From the NCBI GenBank assembly GCA_949126835.1, contig OX421492.1:45467498-45531497 (forward strand): a DNA stretch of 64,000 nucleotides, given 5' to 3'. A program made the translations under genes and the position numbers. The notes under the pieces are model-generated. The model searched no databases and was not told the DNA's origin. It saw only the letters and a program-made list of their open reading frames with translations. This document shows, in pieces, positions 1 through 12,317 of this stretch; positions within the stretch are counted from its first letter, which is position 1; every line of letters starts with the position of its first letter. Source of the stretch: Anisus vortex. Lineage: Eukaryota > Mollusca > Gastropoda > Planorbidae.

Positions 1-44
1 ATAAGATATTAAATATAGTGCAATAAACATATTTTAAAGTACTT

Positions 45-174
45 TACTAAAAAAAATACATTCCTTTTGCTTTCTTTCATTTATATTTATACACATTTAA
101 ATTTTATAGTACTAAAAAAAATACATTCCTTTTGCTTTCTTTCATTTATATTTATACATATTTAAATTTTATAG
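45..174. repeat. 65-bp tandem duplication
   Basis: Two near-identical 65-bp copies begin at 45 and 110. Each opens with TACTAAAAAAAATACATTCC and ends with TTTAAATTTTATAG. They differ by about one base. The sequence is AT-rich with no coding potential. Confidence 0.9.
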
Positions 175-204
175 TACTATTTTTTTCTTTTGCGTGTAAA
201 ATGG

Positions 205-665
205 CCTGGTAAAACCATTTCTGTACCCATGGGCCTTAAAGACTGGCGAAGTGTGTACACTGCCGATACGTTCCCATTTAGAATACACTGGCAGGCGAAC
301 GCATGGGGGACAGCTCTTGCTGTGGGTCCGTGACCCATTGCACTGCCGAGAGGCCACGGGGTTTCGTTGAGAAGGAAGCAATGGATGCAGCTACCCCGTC
401 TCTGAATCACCCGTGACTGGATGTCTGTACCTACAGTAAAGGATTTGTGCTATCGGGTGACAGTGCAGGTTTACGGGCGAGCCACCACAATAATGATCCT
501 TAGGGAAACTGCAGTGGATAATCCTAGCTGCGGAATTGTCACTGCTATGTGGCAGGCCATGCCTTCGGCGTGTCGTGGGGTGGATTAAGCCCGGACAGAG
601 CTTGGGAGTGCCTCCCCTGAGCTCAAACCTATCGTTACGCCCTGGACAAAAGAGTGTCTAGTTTT
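205..665 (+). repeat. Dispersed repeat R1, copy 1
   Basis: A GC-richer block of about 450 bp that recurs at 11262-11640 in the same orientation and at 18515-18965 inverted. Shared landmarks are CTGCCGATACGTTCCCAT (here) / CCGCCGATACATTCCCAT (11 kb), GGCGAACGCATGGG, GCAATGGATGC and AATGATCCTTAGG. No open reading frame longer than about 80 codons is present, and the frames differ between copies, so it is probably non-coding (a SINE-like or non-autonomous DNA element). The class is not recognised. The short ORFs inside it are not believed to be genes. Confidence 0.75.
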
Positions 666-856
666 TTTATGAGACCTTATAACTCTGTAAAACCTTGAAA
701 AAAGCCCAGGGAGTCAAAGTGTTATAAAACAAAATACTCATTTCTATTTCAACTCAACGTTAACTCATGACTTTACTTTGAAATAATTACATGTCTTACT
801 TCACTGATAATTTATACTTTGACATAATTTCAATTTTTACATTTATAATCTTTCAG

Positions 857-964
857 GATTTCCTGGTGAAAGAAGGACTTAGTTGGGTGGATGATCAAAG
901 TGGCCAAGAACGCTCTTATTGGTTCCCAAGTCTTATACCAGATTTTTCTACATCCATGACTTGA
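857..964 (+). CDS. Candidate last coding exon of a host gene (hypothetical)
   Basis: A pyrimidine-rich tract followed by CAG at 854-856 looks like a splice acceptor. It is followed by 35 sense codons and a TGA at 962-964, in phase 0. The peptide starts DFLVKEGLSWVDDQSG and ends in PDFSTSMT. It is compositionally ordinary (W, D, E, Q, R and P present) and clearly more protein-like and GC-richer than the surrounding AT-rich DNA. Candidate AATAAA signals follow at 1428 and 1461. I do not recognise the protein family. No upstream exon can be identified inside the window; bases 1-850 are mostly repeat. It could instead be the tail of a degraded mobile element ORF or a chance open frame. Confidence 0.4.
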   Translation, partial: DFLVKEGLSWVDDQSGQERSYWFPSLIPDFSTSMT

Positions 965-1740
965 ATTCATGTTTTGCATAATAATTTATTTCTTTTTTTT
1001 TCTTATATTATTCATGATGAATAGCTTAAAAAAATGAATAATTTAAATACGGTTTATAAAAAATGTAAATGTTTTTGAATGAGAAACAAAATAATTCTAA
1101 GAGTAAACTCAGCATTGATGTTTTTTAGGCTTTTTTTTTTTTGGCGAATTTTTTTTCAATTTATTTTTACATTAATGGTATGTTTATTGTACATTTGCTC
1201 ATTAACTTATTAATTTATAAATTATTATCACAATCATTGCATAAGGAATTTAAGCCTAAACAAGATCTTGCCTAACTTCAAAATGTCAACTCTTTGACAG
1301 AATTCGTTACATATTTGCGGCATCTACATTTGAAAAAAAAAAATTATGGTAATTCTTGACAGCTAAAATAGTACGCGAAAAGGAAACTTAATACTAAGTT
1401 TGTAACCATTTTTCTCATTAAATTATCAATAAAGGAACTGTATGTCTAACTGCTGCATTAAATAAAATATTGTTTTCAAATGCTTATCACAAATCTTTTT
1501 CAATATTTTCCTTTCCCTTTTTTATTTGCTGTTTTTGTAGTTTTTTGTTTAACAAACTTAAATCTAAATGAATGTCTGTATTCACTGCATCATTTTTCTC
1601 CATCAGTTTGTATTTAATTTACATAAATATAGATAAATCAAAGCAACATTATTGTTATCAAATTTCATTATTGTTGTTTTAGTAAGTTAACGGATTCATT
1701 CTAAAAACTATTTTGGACTACCATGAATATTTTTCCTTTT
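965..1740. other. AT-rich non-coding stretch, possible 3' UTR
   Basis: No ORF or repeat is recognised. If the exon at 857-964 is real, this is its 3' UTR and downstream DNA. AATAAA hexamers occur at 1428-1433 and 1461-1466 and could serve as polyadenylation signals. Confidence 0.35.
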
Positions 1741-2358
1741 CATATACACAGAATAATTCATACACACAGAATAATTCATACACACAGAATAATTCATACA
1801 CACAGAATAATTCATACACACAGAATAATTCATACACACAGAATAATTCATGCACACAGAATAATTCATGCACACAGAATAATTCATGCACACAGAATAA
1901 TTCATGCACACAGAATAATTCATGCACACAGAATAATTCATGCACACAGAATAATTCATGCACACAGAATAATTCATGCACACAGAATAATTCATGCACA
2001 CAGAATAATTCATGCACACAGAATAATTCATGCACACAGAATAATTCATACACACAGAATAATTCATGCACACAGAATAATTCATACACACAGAATAATT
2101 CATACACACAGAATAATTCATACACACAGAATAATTCATGCACACAGAATAATTCATGCACACAGAATAATTCATGCACACAGAATAATTCATGCACACA
2201 GAATAATTCATGCACACAGAATAATTCATGCACACAGAATAATTCATGCACACAGAATAATTCATGCACACAGAATAATTCATGCACACAGAATAATTCA
2301 TGCACACAGAATAATTCATGCACACAGAATAATTCATATACACAGAATAATTCATATA
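1741..2358. repeat. 18-bp minisatellite, about 34 copies
   Basis: Perfect or near-perfect tandem units CACACAGAATAATTCATG with a single common variant (CATG/CATA). Because 18 is divisible by three and the unit contains no stop in several frames, long ORFs are open on both strands (for example a YTQNNS repeat on + and a CMNYSV repeat on -). These are by-products of the repeat, not genes. Confidence 0.97.
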
Positions 2359-2360
2359 AA

Positions 2361-2670
2361 TTTTCTTTCCTCCTGACTGGCAGAGGGAACTGTGGCAGAG
2401 CGGCAGTGCATTCGGCTGGCTTACCAAAGGTCCTAGGTTCAAACCCTGGTGAAGGCTAGAATTTGTTCCATGGTCTGGAGGGCGGCCCTGAGTCTACCCA
2501 GCTCTGAGGGGTACCAGACTTTAGTTGGGGTAAAAAAAAGGCAACTGGGCATTGTGCTAGCCACACAATCTCCTAGTATGCCGTGGCCACAGAAACTGGT
2601 GAACGCTGCTTCACCGGCCCCATGGATCAAATTGGTCAGATGGGAAACTTTGCTTTTTTCTTTCCTCCTG
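2361..2670 (+). mobile_element. tRNA-derived SINE with flanking direct repeats
   Basis: An RNA polymerase III A-box-like TGGCAGAGCGG lies near 2393 and a B-box-like GGTTCAAACCC near 2435. The T-arm (CTAGG TTCAAAC CCTGG) can pair, but the acceptor stem cannot, so this is a tRNA-derived head rather than a functional tRNA. A body of about 200 bp follows, with the landmarks GCCACAGAAACTGGTGAA and GCTTCACCGGCC, ending in a T-run. A perfect 15-bp direct repeat TTTTCTTTCCTCCTG flanks it (2361-2375 and 2656-2670), consistent with a target-site duplication. A second shared string TCCTGACTGGCAG (2371 and 2679) leaves the exact boundary slightly uncertain. The body resembles SINEs I recall from molluscs. 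The insertion lies directly at the edge of the 18-bp minisatellite. Confidence 0.75.
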
Positions 2671-2691
2671 GGTTAGGGTCCTGACTGGCAG

Positions 2692-3565
2692 TTGGGAATA
2701 GGGTGGATCTCCTGGTCAGGAAAACAAATAACCAAAATATTTTAGAAAAACTAAGTGGACAAATTAATGGAGAAAAATTGATTGAGGCTTAAATAAATTG
2801 TGGGTTGTAATATTTTAGTATATATTATTACATTGAAATAAATATATATATCTTTTTATTTTAACTCTATTGTTTGACGTTTCTTATTTTCAATTCTAAA
2901 ATAAAATAGTTGCTTTTCTAGGTTCATAAAATAAATACGTACTTGTACTTCCATGTAGAATTTAGCTTAGTCTACGTTGTTTTTTTTTTCTTTGTAATTT
3001 ATTTTCCTTCTCACTAATTTTTTTTTCTGTTTTATTTCCCTTCATCATTTTTATTTTTTACTTTCTTTTTTCAAATCCATCAATAATTTCTTTTTCAATC
3101 TTTCTTCTTCTTTATTATTCCCCTCTTTTCATTTTTGTTTTGTTTTTTGTGTCTTTATTTTATTATATTTTCTCTATTTTTGTTTCAATCACCTTCTTAT
3201 TTCTCTTTCTGTTCCATGTTTGACTAAATGTTTAGAGTTACCGTCCTTTCTATCTCAGTAAACACAGGAAATCGAGTGGAAATCACCATCAGTATAAAGT
3301 AAGGAAAAAGTATTGTTAAGGAGTGCATTAGTAATAATATAATGTTCCAACCAAAAACAATAGATTACTTCGTACTGATGTGGCGTCTATTTAGATTATG
3401 TTAGTGTGAATATTTAATGCTTAGTGGCGATGGTCCAGAAGCCAAAAAAGAAATCAAATATAAGATTATAACACAAGATACTAGATTAGGTTTCTTCTTC
3501 TGAAAGGAAAAGAATACAAAGAACATTACGTCACCAGGTCATATGACACCAATGGAACGACAGTC
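2692..3565. other. AT-rich non-coding stretch
   Basis: Poly-T and TTC-rich low-complexity DNA (especially 2980-3190). No ORF, RNA gene or recognisable repeat is seen. Confidence 0.6.
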
Positions 3566-3703
3566 ACAATGATGGGCACACACTGGTCCATTCTTAGAAG
3601 TTGTCTAAATTACAATGATGAGCACACACTGGTCCATTCTTAGAAGTTGTCTAAATTACAATGATGAGCACACACTGGTCCATTCTGAGAAGTTTGAAAA
3701 TAG
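3566..3703. repeat. 46-bp tandem repeat, three copies
   Basis: Three consecutive copies begin ACAATGATG(G/A)GCACACACTGG and contain GTCCATTCT(T/G)AGAAG. The third decays at its end. It immediately precedes the large 26-bp satellite and shares the GATG-GCACACA flavour with it. Confidence 0.9.
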
Positions 3704-3792
3704 AACTCTATTCACATTTATCAACGTAAATTATAGGTATTGCCTAAGCCCTAAGCCATAAAAACACTCGTTGGTCCAGGACCTATTGGATA

Positions 3793-6700
3793 GGATGCTC
3801 ACAATTGATGCACACAGTAGATGCTCACAATTGATGCACACAGTAGGTGCTCACAATTGATGCACACAGTGGATGCTCACAATTGATGCACACAGTGTAT
3901 GCTCACAATTGATGCACACAGTAGATGCTCACAATTGATGCACACAGTAGATGCTCACAATTGATGCACACAGTAGATGCTCACAATTGATACACACAAT
4001 GGATGGTCACAATTGATGCACACAATGGATGGTCACAATTGATGCACACAGTAGATGCACAATTGATGCACACAATGGATGGTCACAATTGATGCACACA
4101 ATGGATGGTCACAATTGATGCACACAGTAGATGCACAATTGATGCACACAATGGATGCTCACAATTGATGCACACAGTAGATGCTCACAATTGATGCACA
4201 CAGTGGATGCTCACAATTGATGCACACAGTGTATGCTCACAATTGATGCACACAGTAGATGCTCACAATTGATGCAGACAGTAGATGCTCACAATTGATG
4301 CACACAGTGGATGCTCACAATTGATGCACACAATGGATGGTCACAATTGATGCACACAATAGATGCTCACAATTGATGCACACAGTAGATGCTCACAATT
4401 GATGCACACAATGGATGGTCACAATTGATACACACAATGGATAGTCACATTTGATGCACACAGTAGATGCACAATTGATGCACACAGTAGATGCTCATAA
4501 TTGATGCACACAATGGATGGTCACAATTGATGCACACAATGGATGGTCACAATTGATGCACACAGTAGATGCTCACAATTGATGCACACAATGAATTGTC
4601 ACAATTGATGCACACAGTGGATGTTCACAATTGATGCACAACGTGAATGCTCACAATTGATGCACATAGTAGATGCTCACAATTGATGCACACAGTGGAT
4701 GCTCACAATTGATGCACACAGTGGATGCTCACAATTGATGCACACAGTAGATGCTCACTATTGATGCACACAGTAGATGCTCACAATTGATGCACACAGT
4801 GGATGCTCACAATTGATGCACACAGTAGATGCTCACAGTTAATGCACACAGTAGATGCTCACAATTGATGCACACAGTGGATGCTCACAATTGATGCACA
4901 CAGTAGATGCACACAATTGATGCACACAGTGGATGCTAACAATTGATGCACACAGTAGATGCTCACAATTGATGCACACAGTGGATGCTCACAATTGATG
5001 CACACAGAAGATGCTCACAATTGATGTACACAGTGGATGGTCACAAATGATGCACACAATGGATGGTCACAATTGATGCACACAGTAGATGCACAAATGA
5101 TGCACACAGTTGATGCTCACAATTGATGCACACAATGGATGGTCACAATTGATGCACACAATGGATGCTCACAATTGATGCACACAGTAGATGCTCACAA
5201 TTGATGCACACAATGGATGCTCACAATTGATGCACACAATGGATGGTCACATTTGATGCACACAGTAGATGCACAATTGATGCACACAGTAGATGCTCAC
5301 AATTGATGCACACAATGGATGGTCACAATTTATGCACACAATGGATGGTCACAATTGATGCACACAGTAGATGCTCACAATTGATGCACACAATGGATTG
5401 TCACAATTGATGCACACAGTGGATGCTCACAATTGATGCACACAGTAGATGCTCACAATTGATGCACACAGTGGCTGCTCACAATTGATGCACACAGTAG
5501 ATGCTCACTATTGATGCACACAGTAGATGCTCACAATTGATGCACACAGTGGATGCTCACAATTGATGCACACAGTAGATGCTCACAATTGATGCACACA
5601 GTGGATGCTCACAATTGATGCACACAGTAGATGCTCACAAATGATGCACACAGTGGATGCTCACAATTGATGCACACAGTAGATGCTCACAATTGATGCA
5701 CACAGTGGATGCTCACAATTGATGCACACAGTAGATGCTCACAATTGATGCACACAGTGGATGCTCACAATTGATGCACACAGTAGATGCACAATTTATG
5801 CACACAGTAGATGCTCACAATTGATGCACACAGTGGATGGTCACAATTGATGCACACAGTAGATGCTCACAATTGATGCACACAATGGATGGTCACAATT
5901 GATGCACACAATGGATGGTCACAATTGATGCACACAATGGATGGTCACATTTGATGCACACAATTGATGCACACAGTGGATGCTCACAATTGATGCACAC
6001 AGTAGATGCTCACAATTGATGCACACAGTGGATGCTCACAATTGATGCACACAGTAGATTCTCACAATTGATGTACACAGTGGATGCTCCTAATTGATGC
6101 ACACAGTAGATGCTCACAATTGATGCACACAGTAGATGCTCACAATTGATGCACACAGTGAATGGTCACAATTGATGCACACAGTGGATGGTCACAATTG
6201 ATGCACACAATGGATGGTCACAATTGATGCACACAGTAGATGGTCACAATTGATGCACACAGTAGATGCTCACAATTGATGCACACAGTAGATGCTCACA
6301 ATTGATGCACACAATGGATGGTCACAATTGATGCACACAATGGATGGTCACAATTGATGCACACAGTATATGCACAATTGATGCACACAATGGATGGTCA
6401 CAAATGATGCACACAATGGATGGTCACAATTGATGCACACAGTAGATGCACAATTGATGCACACAGTTGATGCTCACAATTGATGCACACAATGGATGCT
6501 CACAATTGATGCACACAATGGATGGTCACATTTGATGCACACAGTAGATGCACAATTGATGCACACAGTAGATGCTGACAATTGATGCACACAATGGATG
6601 TTCACAATTGATGCACACAATGGATGGTCACAATTGATGCACACAGAAAGTGCTCACAATTGATGCACACAATGGATTGTCACAATTGATGCACACAGTG

Positions 6701-9630
6701 GATGCTCACAATTGATGCACACAGTAGATGCTCACAATTGATGCATACAGTGGATGCTCACAATTGATGCACACAGTAGATGCTCACTATTGATGCACAC
6801 AGTAGATGCTCACAATTGATGCACACAGTGGATGCTCACAATTGTTGCACACAGTGGATGCTCACAATTGATGCACACAGTAGATACTCACAATTGATGC
6901 ACACAGTGGATGCTCACAATTGATGCACACAGTAGATGCTCACAATTGATGCACACAGTGGATGCTCACAATTGATGCACACAGTAGATGCTCACTATTG
7001 ATGCACACAGTAGATGCTCACAATTGATGCACACAGTGGATGCTCACAATTGATGCACACAATGGATGCTCACAATTGATGCACACAATGGATGGTCACA
7101 ATTTATGCACACAGTAGATGCTCACAATTGATGCACACAATTGATGCTCACAATTGATGCACACAATGGATGCTCACAATTGATGCACACAATGGATTGT
7201 AACAATTGATGCACACATTGGATGGTCACAATTGATGCACACAATGGATGGTCACAATTGATGCACACAGTAGATGCACAATTGATGCACACAATGGATG
7301 GTCACAATTGATGCACACAGTAGATGCACAATTGATGCACACAATGGATGGTCACAATTGATGCGCACAGTAGATGCACAATTGATGCACACAATGGATT
7401 GTCACAATTGATGCACACAATGGATTGTCACAATTGATGCACACAATGGATGGTCACAATTGATGAACACAATGGATTGTCACAAAATATGCACACAATG
7501 GATGCTCACAATTGATGCACACAATGAATGGTCACAATTGATGCACACAATGGATTGTCACAATAGATGCACACAATGGATTGTCACAATTGATGCACAC
7601 AATGGATTGTCACAATTGATGCACACAATGAATTGTCACAATTGATGCACACAATGGATGGTCACAATTGATGAACACAATGGATTGTCACAATTGATGC
7701 ACACAGTAGATGCACAATTGATGCACACAGTGAATGCTCACAATTGATGCACACAATGGATGGTCACAATTTATGCACACAATGGATGCTCACAATTGAT
7801 GCACACAGTAGATGCTCACAATTGATGCACACAATGGATGGTCACAATTGATGCACACAATGGATGGTCACAATTGATGCACACAGTAGATGCACAATTG
7901 ATGCACACAGTAGGTGCTCACAATTGATGCACACAATGGATTGTCACAATTGATGCACACAGTGGATGCTCACAATTGATGCACACAGTAGATGCTCACA
8001 ATTGATGCATACAGTGGATGCTCACAATTGATGCACACAGTAGATGCTCATTATTGATGCACACAGTAGATGCTCACAATTGATGCACACAGTGGATGCT
8101 CACAATTGATGCACACAGTAGATGCTCACAATTGATGCACACAGTGGATGCTCACAATTGATGCACACAGTAGATGCTCACAATTGATGCACACAGTGGA
8201 TGCTCACAATTGATGCACACAGTAGATGCTCACAATTGATGCACACAGTGGATGCTCACAATTGATGCACACAGTAGATGCTCACTATTGATGCACACAG
8301 TAGATGCTCACAATTGATGCACACAGTGGATGCTCACAATTGATGCACACAATGGATGCTCACAATTGATGCACAGAATGGATGGTCACAATTTATGCAC
8401 ACAGTAGATGCTCACAATTGATGCACACAATTGATGCTCACAATTGATGCACACAATGGATGCTCACAATTGATGCACACAATGGATTGTCACAATTGAT
8501 GCACACATTGGATGGTTACAATTGATGCACACAATGGATGGTCACAATTGATGCACACAGTAGATGCACAATTGATGCACACAATGGATGGTCACAATTG
8601 ATGCACACAGTAGATGCACAATTGATGCACACAATGGATGGTCACAATTGATGCACACAGTAGATGCACAATTGATGCACACAATGGATTGTCACAATTG
8701 ATGCACACAATGGATTGTCACAATTGATGCACACAATGGATGGTCACAATTGATGAACACAATGGATTGTCACAATTGATGCACACAATGGATGCTCACA
8801 ATTGATGCACACAATGAATGGTCACAATGATGCACACAATGGATTGTCACAATTGATGCACACAATGGATTGTCACAATTGATGCACACATTAGATGCTC
8901 ACAATTGATGCACACAATTGATGCTCACAATTGATGCACACAATGGATGCTCACAATTGATGTACACAATGGATTGTCACAATTGGTGCACACAATGGAT
9001 GGTCACAATTGATGCACACAGTAGATGCACAATTGATGCACACAATGGATTGCCACAATTGATGCACACAATGGATTGTCACAATTTATGTACACAATGG
9101 ATGGTCCCAATTGATGCACACAATGGATTGTCACAATTGATGCACACAATGGATGCTCACAATTGATGCACACAATGGATGGTCACAATTGATGCACACA
9201 ATGGATTGTCACAATTGATGCACACAATGGATTGTCACAATTGATGCACACAATGGATTGTCACAATTGATGCACACAATGGATTGTCACAATTGATGCA
9301 CACAATGGATGCTCACAATTGATGCACACAAATGATGGTCACAATTGATGCACACAATGGATTGTCACAATTGATGCACACAATGGATTGTCACAATTGA
9401 TGCACACAATGGATTGTCACAATTGATGCACACAATGGATTGTCACAATTGATGCACATAATGGATTGTCACAATTGATGCACACAATGGATGGTCACAA
9501 TTGATGCACACATCGTATGCTCAAAATTGATGCACACAGTAGATGCTTTTAATTGATGCACACAGTGGATGGTAACAGTTGATGTTCACAATTGATGCAC
9601 ACAGTGAATTCGCAGAGTGGATGCTCACAA
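3793..9630. repeat. 26-bp satellite array, about 5.8 kb
   Basis: Roughly 220 tandem units of consensus GATGCTCACAATTGATGCACACAGTG (26 bp). Main variants are CAGTAG/CAGTGG versus CAATGG near the unit end, GGTC or TGTC in place of GCTC, and a shorter unit missing a few bases. CAGTAG/CAGTGG units often alternate on the left, while CAATGG units dominate after about 9000. Private variants recur at distances of about 1264-1290 bp, showing higher-order organisation. Short ORFs inside the array are repeat artefacts. Confidence 0.97.
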
Positions 9631-10490
9631 AACTCAATGAGAATTACTTACTCCTCCCAGACATCGCTGCTCATCGATTTAAGGATAGCCCATAAACTTC
9701 TTATTTACAATCTCTTTGTTTTAGATAACTTTTCTTTTAATACATATTCATGTTTTTTTGGGGCGGTAGGGGGCATTGATGAGTGGGTTAAGAAAATAGA
9801 CAACTTCAAATAAAATAGTAGTATTTGAATGTCTAAAATTTAATGGATATAATGTATATATCCATTTAGCAGTATTACGTTCGTTAAGTGAGCTAAGAAT
9901 ATAATCGACTATTTAGCCTACCTTTAAACATTCTTTGTCATTGTGACTTCATCTTGATCACTAATTTTGAATATTAGTTAATACTAGACTTAGAGGAAAG
10001 GAAGATATTTATAGATTTAGTTCAGTGTATAACACTATTGACATATTATTTATTGTTTGAACTGTTCATGCTTAATCCAACACATTTAGTAGTTATAATA
10101 TATTAAACTCCTTTTTTTAACGGAGGAGATCTATGATTAACAGGTGGAAGATATCAGTCTAGAGTCTTGAGGGTAACGTATTTCATAGTTTAAATTTCAG
10201 GCTCGGATCTTGTAAAAAAAAAAAGAAATAAAATCTACGAGCGTTTATATGACAAGTGAATTCCATGTCCTAAAATAAATGTTTGGCCAGAGGGCTATAA
10301 ATGTAGAGCTGTGCGAAACATTTAGCTGTGACGAAAACATGGGTATGATACTCTGTTTTGATTGCTGACAAGAGAACCTAATTCCAGTCATATAATGTCT
10401 TAAGAAAGAGTATATACTTTTGTCTATAGAATAAAATTGCAAAAGATTTGTTCAAGAAGAGCTAAGAATTAACACAATTCTTCATAAAGT
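9631..10490. other. Non-coding stretch
   Basis: AT-rich DNA with no supported gene, RNA or repeat. ORFs here are short and unremarkable. Confidence 0.5.
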
Positions 10491-10504
10491 AATCTTATCT
10501 TATA

Positions 10505-10955
10505 CATTACAGACGCTCCTTCTATAAAGAACATTATTGCGTCCTACGCTCATCCGTGGTCCGAGTCTAGTCTTGCATCTTTATTAAAGTTTTAAATGAT
10601 GTTCAGGCAACCCATTCCATGCCCGAATGCCACTCGGGAAGAAAGAGTACATATATGCATTTGTTCTCGCATAAGGGATAAGGAAAGGGTTTTTGTCTTT
10701 ATGTTTATCTGAGCATTGCAACAGGCAGTTATTGGGTTGTATTTCTAAATTAATGTTTAATGCCTTATGTATTTTTACTACTTTACTCTTTGTCCTTCTG
10801 TCCTCTAGTGTTTCTAGGTTTAGTGATTTGACTAATGGTGTTACTCTTGTTAGTTAGTAATATTCACTAGTTATGAACCTTGCAGCTCTTTTTTGAATTT
10901 GTTCTAATTCTTTAGTGTTTTCTTTAGTTGATGGGTCCCATACAGATGATGCAGG
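10505..10955 (-). pseudogene. Jockey-type non-LTR retrotransposon, C-terminal RT fragment and 3' UTR
   Basis: Conceptual translation of the minus strand gives ASSVWDPSTKEN followed by ELEQIQKRAARFITSEYY, then after disruption SFFPSGIRAWNGLPE. These are the conserved C-terminal blocks of jockey-clade reverse transcriptases (WDP-T, Q-RAARF, SFFP-I--WN-LP). Stops and frame changes show it is dead. Related 3' pieces occur at 34845-35110 (+) and 36290-36800 (-). It may be the downstream half of the element whose RT core lies at 12318-12905, separated by later insertions. Confidence 0.8.
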
Positions 10956-11261
10956 CTTCTGGTATTAAAACGTAGCGAACAGTTGTGTTCACTTGACTTG
11001 TTATTAGTAATAGCCTATTAAATTAACAATAATATACTATCTAAAAGAAAAAAAAAACACAATACCAAACAATAAAAAGGTAAATAATAAAAAAAGCGTA
11101 GAAAATAATATTTCAATACCATAAAAACTAAAGTGAGAACGAATGTTTTCGGTATTTAATTTTTGTTCTTGCTTATTGTATTAATAAAACAGTGTTGAGA
11201 ATGTTTCTTTCGGTATTTAGTTTATGTTATTTGTAATTGTTTCTGCTCGACCTGACCCTGG
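10956..11261 (+). repeat. Dispersed repeat R2, copy 1
   Basis: About 300 bp, recurring inverted at 18225-18500, 18975-19262 and 19300-19605. Landmarks are AACAGTTGTGTTCACTTGAC, AATAAAACAGTGTTGAGAAT, TTTCGGTATTTAGTTT and CTGACCCTGGCATATGCAT. It lies directly upstream of an R1 copy here, and the two are also adjacent at 18.5-19 kb, so R1 and R2 are probably parts of one composite element. The class is not recognised. Confidence 0.75.
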
Positions 11262-11640
11262 CATATGCATAGCCTAAGAATTGTGGCCTCAAGGACTGGC
11301 GTAGTGTGTAAACCGCCGATACATTCCCATTAAGAATACACTGGCGGGCGAACGCATGGGGCACAGCCCCCGCTTCGGGTCCGAGGTCCATTACACTGCC
11401 GAGAGGCCACTGGTCTCGGTGGGGAGGAAGCAATGGATGCTGCAATCCCGTCTCGAGTACCACCGGTGCCTGGATGCATGTGCCTATAGTAGGCCTATAG
11501 GATTTGTGCTACCGGGTGACAGTGCAGGTGTACTGGCGAGCCACCACGATAATGATCCTTAGGGGAACCGCAGTGAACGATCGTTGGGCTGCGGAAACCT
11601 TCCCCGTTCGCCTGTAGCCGGGCTACGAAAAGGACGTCTA
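11262..11640 (+). repeat. Dispersed repeat R1, copy 2
   Basis: Shares GGCGAACGCATGGGGC, CACTGCCGAGAGGCCAC and AATGATCCTTAGG with the other two R1 copies. It is joined to R2 on its left. ORFs overlapping it are not conserved between copies. Confidence 0.75.
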
Positions 11641-12131
11641 GGAATGGCGTACCTTCGGCCCTACTCAGGTTTACTTATAGTCTAAGCCTACCGCTAGATT
11701 CACACTATATATGATATCACTATTCATCACTTGTATTTGGATTGTAACATGATTTATTTGCTCACGTCATTAATGATTGAATACGGACTTTCTTGTGAAT
11801 AAAATATTCGTTGTTACAATACGCCTTGCTTATCGATTGATAGACTACCTGTTTGTGTGACGTTCAGTGAAAAGGGTCAATTAGTCAACAGTTTACCTCA
11901 ACATACGTATTAACGAGCCAGAAACCTGTTTCTAAAATCGTCTTTGCACCACATAGAGATCATCAGCCTTGGGACCAGCATACATCTAGATAACCTGCCA
12001 AAATCACCCCTCCCCATGATCCCCATCACCCTGTATGCCGTGTTGAATTATCCACTAAGTCTGCACCGATAGCCTATGCTAATCAAGGCTCTGTGACGCT
12101 GCAACTTAGACCAGCACGCTACACTGGTCCC
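11641..12131. other. Non-coding stretch
   Basis: Moderate-GC sequence with no ORF of note and no similarity recognised to other parts of the window. It may belong to the nested insertion that separates the two jockey fragments. Confidence 0.4.
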
Positions 12132-12201
12132 GATTAATCAAACGGCTTAGGAGCCTATATCGAACAAACATATATAGGCCTGGGTTATTGCTATATCTAT
12201 A

Positions 12202-12266
<65 letters not shown>

Positions 12267-12317
12267 ATATATATACATATATAAACATATAAACAAACTC
12301 ACGGTAATTATATATAT
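12132..12317 (-). mobile_element. CR1-like element 3' end fragment with (TA)n
   Basis: This is an inverted copy of the 3' end at 17551-17668. Both contain ACCGTGAGTTTGTTTATATG (here as its complement), a long TA microsatellite (about 12190-12280 here) and, beyond it, GGCTCCTAAGCCGTTTGA. It is therefore a 3'-terminal fragment of the same retrotransposon family, lying on the minus strand and apparently inserted into the jockey RT that resumes at 12318. Confidence 0.7.

Noticed and set aside
169..410. Short minus-strand ORFs in repeat R1
   Set aside because: They are not preserved in the other two R1 copies, so the repeat rather than a protein is conserved.
1708..2459. Four overlapping ORFs of about 200-250 codons with 6-residue repeats
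   Set aside because: They arise because an 18-bp minisatellite without stops is open in several frames on both strands. The sequence is pure repeat with no non-repeat domain.
2388..2460. Functional tRNA gene
   Set aside because: A- and B-box and T-arm are present, but the acceptor stem does not pair, and the sequence continues into a SINE body with a flanking direct repeat.
3785..9630. CRISPR-like array
   Set aside because: Direct tandem repeats without unique spacers, in a eukaryotic context and with no cas genes.
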